The notes under the pieces were generated by a model. It was not told where the DNA came from. It saw only the letters and a program-made list of their open reading frames with translations, and made no database searches. The translations under genes were made by a program, and so were the position numbers. Of a stretch of DNA of 22,966 bases, positions 15,427 through 22,278 are shown one piece after another. Source of the DNA: JAFGBH01 sp964430915 (lineage in GTDB: Bacteria; Desulfobacterota; Syntrophia; Syntrophales; UBA2210); NCBI GenBank assembly GCA_964430915.1, contig CAYSHT010000020.1:1-22966 (forward strand). The letters run 5' to 3'. How positions within the stretch are numbered: the first letter of the stretch is position 1; the number at the start of each line of letters is the position of its first letter.

Positions 15427-17067
15427 TCACAATCGCAGGACACGACCCGCAGCCGCTCCCTCGATATAGGCCCCCTCTTCCACCACCTGCGTTCCGTTTA
15501 CGAAGACCTGTTGTATGCCTTTAGGCCTTTTAGCAGGTTCGGAACCAACCGGCGGCGAATCACTTACCTTTTCGGGATCAAAGATGACGATGTCGGCGGC
15601 CTTCCCCGGTGCAAGAACACCGCGATCGGTTATGCCGAAGCGCTCTGCACTCTTGTAAGTCATTCTGGCTATCGCCTCGGTCATTTCAAAGAGCTTTTTA
15701 TCCCTCGCGTAGAGACCCAGAACTCTCGGAAACGTGCCCAGACCGGCAGGATTCGGGTAGCCGTTTTTGCGCAGAATCGAGTCAGTCTCAAAGAGACAGG
15801 ATTCGTGGGCGAGAACAGATTCAATGACATCTTCACGCCCTGGCTCTCCGCTGTAGGTGTGAAAGAGCATCAGCGTCTCACCACCGCTTTTTTCGCTCAG
15901 GGTCAGGAAGGTATCAAAGGGACTTTTCCCCCATTTCTTTGCGATCTCTGTGATTCTCAAACCGTTGAGGTCTTCCCAGCCCTCAACTGCAATGGCCATA
16001 ACCTGAAAGTCATGGTACATGAAACCGACGAGGCGAAACCCTGTTTCAAGTTCAACCCTGAGTCTCAGCCGTGCCCAGAAGCTTGTATATCCATCGGCAC
16101 CCATCGAGAGAAACCAGTACGGCAGGACCACATTAATTGTCGTATTGCCGCAGGTATAGGGAAAGGCATCGACCATGACATCGACACCATCCCGCCTCGC
16201 GTCGTCAACCATCTGAATACCCCGTCCGGCAGTTGACCAGCTGTTTCGCCCCACAAAGATGAAATGGGAAAGCTGCAGCCTGCAGCCCGTCGCACGCGCG
16301 ATGTCGAGCATTTCCTTCAGCGCCCGAAGGTTATGCGGTTTCAGGTATGTCGCCGGATAGGTGGGAGAGATCTTGCTGAGCGCCTTCAGGTGAACGGTGA
16401 CCGGTTTGCCTGCCTTCTCCGCAACGGATGAGAAAGCCGCAATCTCATCGAGGGGCGAATACATCCCCGGTTCATATCCCAGACCGAAGCTCAGACCGCA
16501 GGCACCCTCGTCAAAAGACTGCCGCAGGCTATCCAGACAGGCATTCATTTCGTCAGGCGGCATCTGGCCCCGCACTGTATTCGACGACGCAAACCGTACC
16601 GTCGAATGCCCTACGAGCTCGGCCATATTTACCACCGGTTCTGTTCTTTCGACGTGATCGAGAAAACCCGCCATCGATCGCCACGTGTAATCGAGGGGAA
16701 GTTCAATAATAGACCGCAGGGGAGATTCTTCCAGGAGCTTGACCGAATTTGCCGTCAGTGGCGCGGGTGAAAAGCCGCAGTTTCCCCCCACGACGGTGGT
16801 AATCCCCTGTTCGAGGAGGTTTTTTATTAATCCGGGGTGTTCTGGGCTCGGCAAGAGCCAGTCAGAATGGGAGTGCATATCAATAAAACCGGGAGCGATC
16901 GCAAGACCGGAAGCATCGATGACCCTGTCTGCCTGCGGCGGTTTTCCATTCACCTTTAGAATGGCCCTTATCAGGCCGTTTTCAATCAGCACATGGCCCG
17001 TGAAGGCTGGTGCAGCCGTACCGTCCATGATCGATCCGTTCTGTATGAGAATCATTTCGCCCCCCAT
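15427..17067 (-). CDS. N-acyl-D-amino-acid deacylase / D-aminoacylase-like amidohydrolase
   Basis: The product is 546 residues. The metal site opens with FIDMHSHSDW (His65, His67). Cys97 in VVGGNCGFSPAP is the cysteine ligand typical of D-aminoacylases. His226 (VTVHLKA) and His268 (QLSHFIF) follow, and CLFETDSI carries the catalytic Asp region. The C-terminal RGVLAPGKAADIVIFDP closes the composite beta domain. The family removes acyl groups from N-acyl-D-amino acids or acts on related amides, in the cytoplasm. ATG 17067 follows AAAGGAGG by 6 bases. It lies downstream of the small membrane protein and the second amidohydrolase, all on the minus strand. The substrate is inferred from family only. 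Confidence 0.87.
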   Translation of the reverse strand: MGGEMILIQNGSIMDGTAAPAFTGHVLIENGLIRAILKVNGKPPQADRVIDASGLAIAPGFIDMHSHSDWLLPSPEHPGLIKNLLEQGITTVVGGNCGFSPAPLTANSVKLLEESPLRSIIELPLDYTWRSMAGFLDHVERTEPVVNMAELVGHSTVRFASSNTVRGQMPPDEMNACLDSLRQSFDEGACGLSFGLGYEPGMYSPLDEIAAFSSVAEKAGKPVTVHLKALSKISPTYPATYLKPHNLRALKEMLDIARATGCRLQLSHFIFVGRNSWSTAGRGIQMVDDARRDGVDVMVDAFPYTCGNTTINVVLPYWFLSMGADGYTSFWARLRLRVELETGFRLVGFMYHDFQVMAIAVEGWEDLNGLRITEIAKKWGKSPFDTFLTLSEKSGGETLMLFHTYSGEPGREDVIESVLAHESCLFETDSILRKNGYPNPAGLGTFPRVLGLYARDKKLFEMTEAIARMTYKSAERFGITDRGVLAPGKAADIVIFDPEKVSDSPPVGSEPAKRPKGIQQVFVNGTQVVEEGAYIEGAAAGRVLRL

Positions 17068-17139
17068 TGCCCCCTCCTTTGTCGATAGAGTAAATCCTCC
17101 GATTTTGTTTATTTCATCAGCCGGACTGTAAATCTTTGC

Positions 17140-17457
17140 TCATGCAAGGATACCGCCAATAATTGCCCCGATGATGAGCGGACCGATATGTGCCATGGCA
17201 AGAATGAGGCCACCGGCTCCTGCTATGGCACCGATTATCGGAAGTCCCGTGAGGCTCGTCGCGACAAAAAACAGCAGGACGCCAAAGACGATACCCGGCA
17301 GGAAAACAGCGAGAAGTGCATTCCCTATTCCGCCGGACTTCTTTCCCCCCACGATACCCGCCACGAGAGGACCGATAACGGGAAGCCAGAATAACAAGAG
17401 CGAAATAGCGAACATCCAGATAATGGCGCCAATAATACTGCCCTTTCCCTCTGACAT
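17140..17457 (-). CDS. Small glycine-rich membrane protein
   Basis: The product is 105 residues, with three to four hydrophobic segments: IIGAIIWMFAISLLLFWLPV, LVAGIVGGK, ALLAVFLPGIVFGVLLFFVA and a Gly/Ile/Ala-rich end (IGPLIIGAIIGGILA). The start of the form FWLPVIGPLVAGIVGGKKSG resembles DUF5518-type proteins, whose function is unknown. ATG 17457 follows GGGGGATGTAAA. It sits 57 bases after the amidohydrolase gene and 72 before the deacylase gene and could be co-transcribed with both. Confidence 0.78.
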   Translation of the reverse strand: MSEGKGSIIGAIIWMFAISLLLFWLPVIGPLVAGIVGGKKSGGIGNALLAVFLPGIVFGVLLFFVATSLTGLPIIGAIAGAGGLILAMAHIGPLIIGAIIGGILA

Positions 17458-17514
17458 TTTACATCCCCCTTTTTCTGTGTATGATCAGTTATATCGATAA
17501 AATTCCCCTGTCCT

Positions 17515-18855
17515 TTATGCCACAATCTCACCGCCCTTTACAACCATGGCGACATGTTTCGTTGTCTCGATATTGTTGATCGGATTTCCGTCAATAATCG
17601 CAAAGTCGGCATACTTTCCCGGCTCGATGGTGCCGACATCGTCGGCCATGCCAATGATATTTGCATTGACTGCGGTTGCGGCCTTGAGCGCCTCTGCATT
17701 TGTGAACCCTGCCTGCGTGAGATACCTGAGCTCCTTCCAGTAAGATCCGAAAAAGCTGAGGCCCGTTCCGCAGCAGTCGGTTCCGACCCCAATGGTTCCC
17801 CCCGCTTTTTTGATCTTCTCGACGTTTCTGAGCACCGTAGGATAGCCCCGCCTGAAGTACTCGATGTCATGGTAAAACTTCGTCTTATAATCCGGCGGCG
17901 GGTAAGGCTTTGTGAGAAGCACTTCCACCCCCGCAATAGACTGCCTGAGCGGTTCCGACAGAAGATCACCGGCCCCGTCGGTTTTGAGCCATTCGAGAAT
18001 TTTCTCCACCTCAAAAGAATCTCCCACGGTCTTGATGGTGGGGATAATCGCCATATTCTGCGTGACAAAACGGTCGATTTCGCCCTGTTCAAGTTCCTCT
18101 GTTGCACAATGCTCAAGGGTATTGACTCCCACCTGAATCCCTTTCAGAAAACCCACCCGTTCCGTATGATGCATGGCAACTTTAACGTTTCGCTTCTTTC
18201 CCACTTCCACAAGCGCATCGAAACAGGCATCGGAAAGATAGGGAATCGCGCCGTGAAACAGGAAGGATTGTTCCGAATACTGCGTCTTGAGCCAGTTTGC
18301 CCCTTCGTCGACGAGGCGATTTGCCACCGCTTTTATCTCTTCGGGAGTTTTCAAGCGTTCGGCGAACTGGCCGCCCGCAATGAATGATTCCACCGGATTC
18401 AGTGTGGGTACCATTTCGGGTACCCCTCCAAAACTGGTAATGAATGAAAGCACCGACATGATCCGGGGCCCCAGGGCTTTTCCGCTTTCAATCTTTTTCC
18501 GCCATTTCATGATCTTCTTCGGAAATGCCCCCATGTCTCGTACGGTGGTAACGCCGTATTTGACACAATTGGCAAAATTCATGGCGAGCTGTCCGTTCAT
18601 CTGGAGGAACCCTTTGGGTGTCGCTTCCATGATAAAGGGAACGGTGATATGAAGATGGGCGTCGATGAAGCCGGGGAGCATGGTCTTTCCCCCAAGCTCA
18701 ATCCGCTCGCAGTCCTGATATCTTTCGATTGCATCGATGCTCTCGATCTTCTCGATACGATCGCCTGATGTGATAATGATTTTGTCATCCTGAAGTAAAT
18801 CGGAAATACCGTCGAAAAGCCTCATGTTATGAAACAGTTTCCGCTCTGATGCCAT
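17515..18855 (-). CDS. Amidohydrolase of the imidazolonepropionase-like / Xaa-Pro dipeptidase group
   Basis: The product is 446 residues. The first metal motif is FIDAHLHI (His67, His69). A lysine in ANWLKTQYSE is placed like the carboxylated Lys. VAMHHTE and NTLEHCATEE give the two later histidines. GVGTDCCGTG gives the catalytic Asp. The end VGTIEPGKYADFAIIDGNP is typical of the C-terminal beta domain. Such enzymes hydrolyse cyclic amides, dipeptides or related bonds; the exact substrate is open. ATG 18855 follows GGGAGGGAACCT. The orientation and short gaps suggest one transcription unit with the membrane protein and deacylase downstream and the SGNH hydrolase upstream. Confidence 0.87.
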   Translation of the reverse strand: MASERKLFHNMRLFDGISDLLQDDKIIITSGDRIEKIESIDAIERYQDCERIELGGKTMLPGFIDAHLHITVPFIMEATPKGFLQMNGQLAMNFANCVKYGVTTVRDMGAFPKKIMKWRKKIESGKALGPRIMSVLSFITSFGGVPEMVPTLNPVESFIAGGQFAERLKTPEEIKAVANRLVDEGANWLKTQYSEQSFLFHGAIPYLSDACFDALVEVGKKRNVKVAMHHTERVGFLKGIQVGVNTLEHCATEELEQGEIDRFVTQNMAIIPTIKTVGDSFEVEKILEWLKTDGAGDLLSEPLRQSIAGVEVLLTKPYPPPDYKTKFYHDIEYFRRGYPTVLRNVEKIKKAGGTIGVGTDCCGTGLSFFGSYWKELRYLTQAGFTNAEALKAATAVNANIIGMADDVGTIEPGKYADFAIIDGNPINNIETTKHVAMVVKGGEIVA

Positions 18856-18936
18856 AGGTTCCCTCCCTGTTTTTATAAGATAGCCTGCCTGACATTTACA
18901 AGCTATTTCAAAAACGTGAATCGCCTATTCTGCCGA

Positions 18937-19668
18937 TTAGTTACCGATAAGCTCATCGATTCCGGCCTGATTCTTGAGTGCTTCATACCAGAGATGGTAT
19001 CCCTCGCTCCCCGGATGGAGAAAATCGGGGGCGTTGTAGCGCTCCGGTTCGGTAACGAAGGGGTCGTCGCTTCGTTCCATGAAGAGATCAACATAGAGCA
19101 CCCCTTCGGCATCGGCAATCTCCATCAGGAGTTTTCGCACTTTCCGGGTTCGCGACGTATAGACCCAGGTAAGCGGCGGCATAAAGGCTGGCGCGTTGCC
19201 GACATTTCCCGTGCTCATAAAGACGACATGACCGGCCCGTTCCTTTGCCGTTCGCAGGAGTGTCTCGACAGCGCCTCCGAGCGTATCCAGAGAGGTAAAA
19301 CGGAGAATATCATTTCCACCCGCCTGAATCAGAATGAGATCATACTGTTCCATCGTTTCATCGTCGAGTTGTGTGACAACATCGGCAAGCTTTGCACCGT
19401 TTTCTGCGCGATTTTCGATGGTCGTTTCCGGATAATCCCGAAGAATCAAACCCGCTATAGAATCCTCCGGTGTTTCGGCTCCCGTGCCGACACCGGTACT
19501 GTCACCGACAATCAGGATTCTGTATCGCTCCGGTGATGCCGTATTTTGAAAGGAAATACTCCTGTCACTTATTTTTCTGGCCGTAAAAATCCTGACACCG
19601 AGCATCGCTGTTCCGTAGAGGGTATATCCTAGGCTGACAACTATAATTACTGCAAGGACATTTTTCAT
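18937..19668 (-). CDS. SGNH/GDSL-type hydrolase with N-terminal membrane anchor or signal
   Basis: The product is 243 residues. A hydrophobic N-terminus (VLAVIIVVSLGYTLYGTAML) suggests export or anchoring with the catalytic domain in the periplasm. The SGNH blocks are clear: ILIVGDSTGVG (Ser57), NRAENGA (the Gly block), QAGGND (Asn119) and APDFLHPG (Asp215, His218). These esterases or acyl-ester hydrolases act on lipids, acylated sugars or peptidoglycan O-acetyl groups; which is not decided here. A TATAAT box lies 39 bases upstream. ATG 19668 follows GGGAG. It is the first gene of the minus-strand group that holds the two amidohydrolases. Confidence 0.88.
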   Translation of the reverse strand: MKNVLAVIIVVSLGYTLYGTAMLGVRIFTARKISDRSISFQNTASPERYRILIVGDSTGVGTGAETPEDSIAGLILRDYPETTIENRAENGAKLADVVTQLDDETMEQYDLILIQAGGNDILRFTSLDTLGGAVETLLRTAKERAGHVVFMSTGNVGNAPAFMPPLTWVYTSRTRKVRKLLMEIADAEGVLYVDLFMERSDDPFVTEPERYNAPDFLHPGSEGYHLWYEALKNQAGIDELIGN

Positions 19669-19706
19669 GACCGTCTCCCGAGATAGTGAGACTTTTAAGA
19701 ATGGTT

Positions 19707-19734
19707 ATTATACATTATTGACCTCAATTGGTAA
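19707..19734 (-). promoter_or_regulatory. Promoter for the SGNH hydrolase gene group
   Basis: On the minus strand TTACCA (19734-19729) and a perfect TATAAT (19712-19707) are 16 bases apart. The ATG is 39 bases beyond the -10. It overlaps a candidate plus-strand promoter at 19728-19757. Confidence 0.55.
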
Positions 19735-19757
19735 TCGAAAAAAAGAGTTTATATATT
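19728..19757 (+). promoter_or_regulatory. Candidate promoter for the macro-domain gene
   Basis: TTGGTA (19728-19733) and TATATT (19752-19757) are 18 bases apart. The leader would be about 90 bases to ATG 19854. The -35 box shares its bases with the -35 of the opposite promoter. Confidence 0.4.
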
Positions 19758-19853
19758 TCCCAATTCTGATATATTTCAGAAATCCAACAGGAACAGACAA
19801 ACCTTTGCATATGTCAGCATGAGACATGAGGTAAATGTGACGGGAGGTCATAT

Positions 19854-20414
19854 ATGAAAGAATCATTGATTAAACGTATCACATTCCCGAATGGCGGAAC
19901 CTTTTCCGTCGTCACCGGCGATCTCCTGAAAGAGCCCGTGGAGACCATCGTGAATGCCGCCAACGGTATGCTGTCACACGGGGGCGGCGTTGCTGCCGCT
20001 ATTGCGAGGGCGGCCGGTTCCAAACTCGTCGAAGAGGGGAATAGACTGGTCAGGGAACAGGGTGCGGTTCCTACGGGTGGCGCCGTGGTCACAACTGCGG
20101 GCAAACTGCCCTTCAAGGGAGTTATTCATGCCGTGGGACCACGAAAGGGAGACGGCGAAGAAGAGAGAAAGCTTGTCCAGGCCGTGGAATCGTCATTTGT
20201 CAGGGCACACGAGCAGGGATGGACATCAATTTCATTTCCGGGGATCAGCTCGGGAATTTTTGCCGTCCCTCTCGATATATGTTCCAGGGCCTATCTGGCA
20301 GCGGTAAAGCAATTCTTTGAGGAATATCCCGAATCACCACTGAAAACAATTCGCCTCTGTCTTTTCGAAGGACCGCTGCTGGATCAAGTGAAACAAGATA
20401 CCGAGGAATTGTAA
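19854..20414 (+). CDS. Macro-domain protein (probable ADP-ribose / O-acetyl-ADP-ribose binding or hydrolysis)
   Basis: The product is 186 residues, a single macro domain. VVTGDLLKEPVETIVNAANG (19-38) gives the adenine- and ribose-binding strand, with NAAN. HGGGVAAAIARAAG (42-55) is the glycine loop. FPGISSGIFAVPLD is the phosphate-binding loop. This resembles MacroD/YmdB-type proteins, which bind or hydrolyse ADP-ribose adducts in the cytoplasm. No ADP-ribosyltransferase gene is adjacent. ATG 19854 follows GGGAGGTCATAT. It is divergent from the SGNH gene and 46 bases before the AbrB-like antitoxin gene on the same strand. Confidence 0.9.
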   Translation: MKESLIKRITFPNGGTFSVVTGDLLKEPVETIVNAANGMLSHGGGVAAAIARAAGSKLVEEGNRLVREQGAVPTGGAVVTTAGKLPFKGVIHAVGPRKGDGEEERKLVQAVESSFVRAHEQGWTSISFPGISSGIFAVPLDICSRAYLAAVKQFFEEYPESPLKTIRLCLFEGPLLDQVKQDTEEL

Positions 20415-20435
20415 AAATACTTTGACACTCAATGT

Positions 20436-20452
20436 CTCCTTACAACAAGGAG
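20436..20452 (+). promoter_or_regulatory. Hairpin covering the ribosome site of the AbrB-like gene
   Basis: CTCCTT (20436-20441) pairs with AAGGAG (20447-20452) around a 5-base loop. AAGGAGG is the Shine-Dalgarno of the gene starting at 20461, so folding would hide it. The stem is only 6 bp, so its effect is uncertain. Confidence 0.45.
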
Positions 20453-20460
20453 GTAAGGAT

Positions 20461-20703
20461 ATGTTCGCGAAAAAGACTTCCAAAAACCAACTAACATTAC
20501 CCAAGGATATTGTAAAAGAATTTCCTGGAATCGATTATTTTGACGTGGGCATTAAGGATAGCAAAATTGTTTTGTCTCCAGTAAAAATTATGCCAGCGTC
20601 TGCTTCGCTGTCAGCGATAAGAGATAAGATTGAGCAACTTGGATTAACGTATGAAGATGTGACAAACGCTGTCAAATGGGCAAGAAGAAACAAGACAAAG
20701 TGA
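20461..20703 (+). CDS. AbrB/MazE-like antitoxin (SpoVT-AbrB fold), apparently without toxin
   Basis: The product is 80 residues. ATG 20461 was chosen because AAGGAGG lies 7 bases before it; an upstream start at 20422 is not needed. The N-terminal half reads MFAKKTSKNQLTLPKDIVKE, the swapped-hairpin DNA-binding motif (K-x-Q-x-T-L-P) of AbrB/MazE proteins, followed by YFDVGIKDSKIVLSPV. The C-terminal half (LSAIRDKIEQLGLTYEDVTN) is the helical toxin-binding tail usual in antitoxins paired with PIN-domain toxins. Normally a toxin gene would overlap its stop. Here the next 80 bases hold none, and a DsrE-like gene follows. It may be an orphan regulator. Confidence 0.78.
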   Translation: MFAKKTSKNQLTLPKDIVKEFPGIDYFDVGIKDSKIVLSPVKIMPASASLSAIRDKIEQLGLTYEDVTNAVKWARRNKTK

Positions 20704-20784
20704 TTGGATGACCTTTTTACTGAAATGACACACAATATTCAGGCAACTCTGCCTGTCAATCAGCGGTTACAAGGGGGGAAATAG

Positions 20785-21243
20785 ATGACAGGAAAAACAC
20801 ATCTTTATGTATTATGGACGAATGGTAATCCGGTTACAGCAGAAAAAATGGTGTTCATGTATACCATTAATTCTCTCATCAAGGGTTGGTGGAAAAAGGT
20901 CACTCTCATAATTTGGGGTGAACCCGCTAAATTGGTCAGTGAAGGTACCACTATTGAAGCTCCCTCGCAACAAGTTGCGGGGAATCTCCGATTGTTAAGG
21001 AAAATGTTTATTTTTTATTCGCTCGCTAACCCCGCCGCAAGCAGCGGGGAATGCGCTCGCTGTTCAATTCAAAAAAAGATAACGGAAGCTTTAGATGCGG
21101 GTGTGCATGTAACCGCATGCAAAGCCTGCGCAGATCAACTGGGAGTGACAGAAACTCTGGAAAAACTACAGATTGAAGTCAAGTATTGGGGACTGCCATT
21201 AACTGAGCTTTTAAAAAGCAACGAACGGCTTCTAACAATATAG
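20785..21243 (+). CDS. DsrE-family protein interrupted in frame by a 38-residue palindromic-element insertion
   Basis: The product is 152 residues. ATG 20785 follows AAGGGGGGAAATAG. Residues 1-57 (THLYVLWTNGNPVTAEKMV to LVSEGTTI) and 96-152 (QKKITEALDAGVHVTACKAC to the end) are the two halves of an ordinary DsrE-like protein of about 114 residues. They rejoin cleanly as GTTI plus QKKITEAL. The Cys pair CKAC (112, 115) is kept. Residues 58-95 are encoded by the palindromic element and include two added cysteines (GECARC). Relatives take part in sulfur-relay chemistry or are of unknown role. The insert falls in the loop before a helix, so a folded product is possible. It follows the AbrB-like gene by 81 bases. 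Confidence 0.83.
   Translation: MTGKTHLYVLWTNGNPVTAEKMVFMYTINSLIKGWWKKVTLIIWGEPAKLVSEGTTIEAPSQQVAGNLRLLRKMFIFYSLANPAASSGECARCSIQKKITEALDAGVHVTACKACADQLGVTETLEKLQIEVKYWGLPLTELLKSNERLLTI
20954..21070 (+). repeat. Palindromic element, copy D, inside the DsrE-like gene
   Basis: It aligns with 14695-14808 from TTGAAGCTCC to CTGTTCAATTC. It has a first hairpin CGCAACAAGTTGCG with flanking C and G runs and a second CCCCGCCGCAAGCAGCGGGG. The insertion proper is 114 bp (20956-21069), with ATT at both borders (20953-20955 and 21067-21069), which may be a 3-bp target duplication. The frame through it has no stop, unlike the same frame of copy A. Confidence 0.87.
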
Positions 21244-21403
21244 ACATTTTCTTTACCTGACTAGTGCTCTACTGCGTTTTGCACCCGACGGGCAAACACT
21301 GAAGCATCCCCCTCATCCTGGCGTTATGTTACAGTTTAAATGTTATGTGGAAAGACAATAGAGCTGTTTTTTAAACAAATCTTAAAAAAGAAGGAGAGGA
21401 ACA

Positions 21404-22165
21404 ATGAAAAAAAAGACATTTCTACTATGTATTGTAACTTTAATATTTATAACTCTTATGTTTCAAAACGCATACGGTGCCACCTATATGAAGCAGAAAC
21501 AGCATACTGATGCTGTAACAATCATGGGGACCATGCAACCTGCCCACGATGTGATTGTTGAGTCATGGATTACACCAACTAAAATGGTGGTCAAGAACAA
21601 AAAGCAAAAGACTGTTATTGATATAGATAAAAAGATCATCACTACGGCCAATCATGAAGAAAAGACAATCGTTACGATGCCAACGGATTTTTCGAAAAAG
21701 ATGAACAAAGAAATGGGAAATATGTCCCAGGAAGAAAAAGCCAGTTTTGAGCAAGTTATGAGTAAAATGATGCAAATGAATGTTATTGTGGAAGAAACAA
21801 AGGAAAGAAAAAAAATTGGTAAATGGAATTGTCGAAAATACATTCAAACTATAGAAACGGCAATGGGTGCAACTAATTCGGAAATTTGGGCCACAGAGGA
21901 TATTAAAATTGATGGAGAACTATACGCAAAACATTCTGCTGGAATGATGGCGCAGATGCCGGGCATGAGCCAAAACATCGACGCTATCATGCAGGAAATA
22001 AAGAAGATAAAAGGCGTGCATGTTTATTCAGAGCAAACCACCATGATGATGGGACAATCCATGAAATCCTCTGTCGAGCTGATGGAATTCAAAGAAGTTA
22101 AAGCACCGGGCAGTATATTTGATTTACCGTCTGGCTATAAACATGTAGATGCGTTTAAACAATAG
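21404..22165 (+). CDS. Exported DUF4412-like protein
   Basis: The product is 253 residues. A Sec signal peptide of about 25 residues (MKKKTFLLCIVTLIFITLMF, cut near AYG-A) predicts a periplasmic or outer-face protein. The mature part is rich in Met, Lys, Glu and Thr. It includes ESWITPTKMVVKNKKQKTVI, then WNCRKYIQTIE and AMGATNSEIWATEDIKIDGE, and ends FDLPSGYKHVDAF. This pattern (a strand-rich body, then C-x-KY, then E-x-WAT, then a closing FxxPxGY) is like DUF4412 lipoprotein-carrier-type proteins of unknown function. ATG 21404 follows AAGGAGAGG. The gene is visibly richer in A and T than those at 7600-20400, which might mean separate origin. Confidence 0.75.
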   Translation: MKKKTFLLCIVTLIFITLMFQNAYGATYMKQKQHTDAVTIMGTMQPAHDVIVESWITPTKMVVKNKKQKTVIDIDKKIITTANHEEKTIVTMPTDFSKKMNKEMGNMSQEEKASFEQVMSKMMQMNVIVEETKERKKIGKWNCRKYIQTIETAMGATNSEIWATEDIKIDGELYAKHSAGMMAQMPGMSQNIDAIMQEIKKIKGVHVYSEQTTMMMGQSMKSSVELMEFKEVKAPGSIFDLPSGYKHVDAFKQ

Positions 22166-22278
22166 AAGAAAATGGAGAGGACACTATGGTTTACTGGACT
22201 CGTCGTCGAGGCTGAACATTAGACATCAACAACCACGGTCAATTTATCTTAGACATAGAAATTCTTATGGAGGCGAAC

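Noticed and set aside
17554..18387. A 277-codon plus-strand frame, with similar long frames at 15511-16236 and 10231-10827
   Set aside because: All are antisense shadows of amidohydrolase or DUF885 genes with recognised active sites.
22186..22215. A 9-codon frame after GGAGAGG
   Set aside because: Too short and without any recognisable leader-peptide or attenuator structure.
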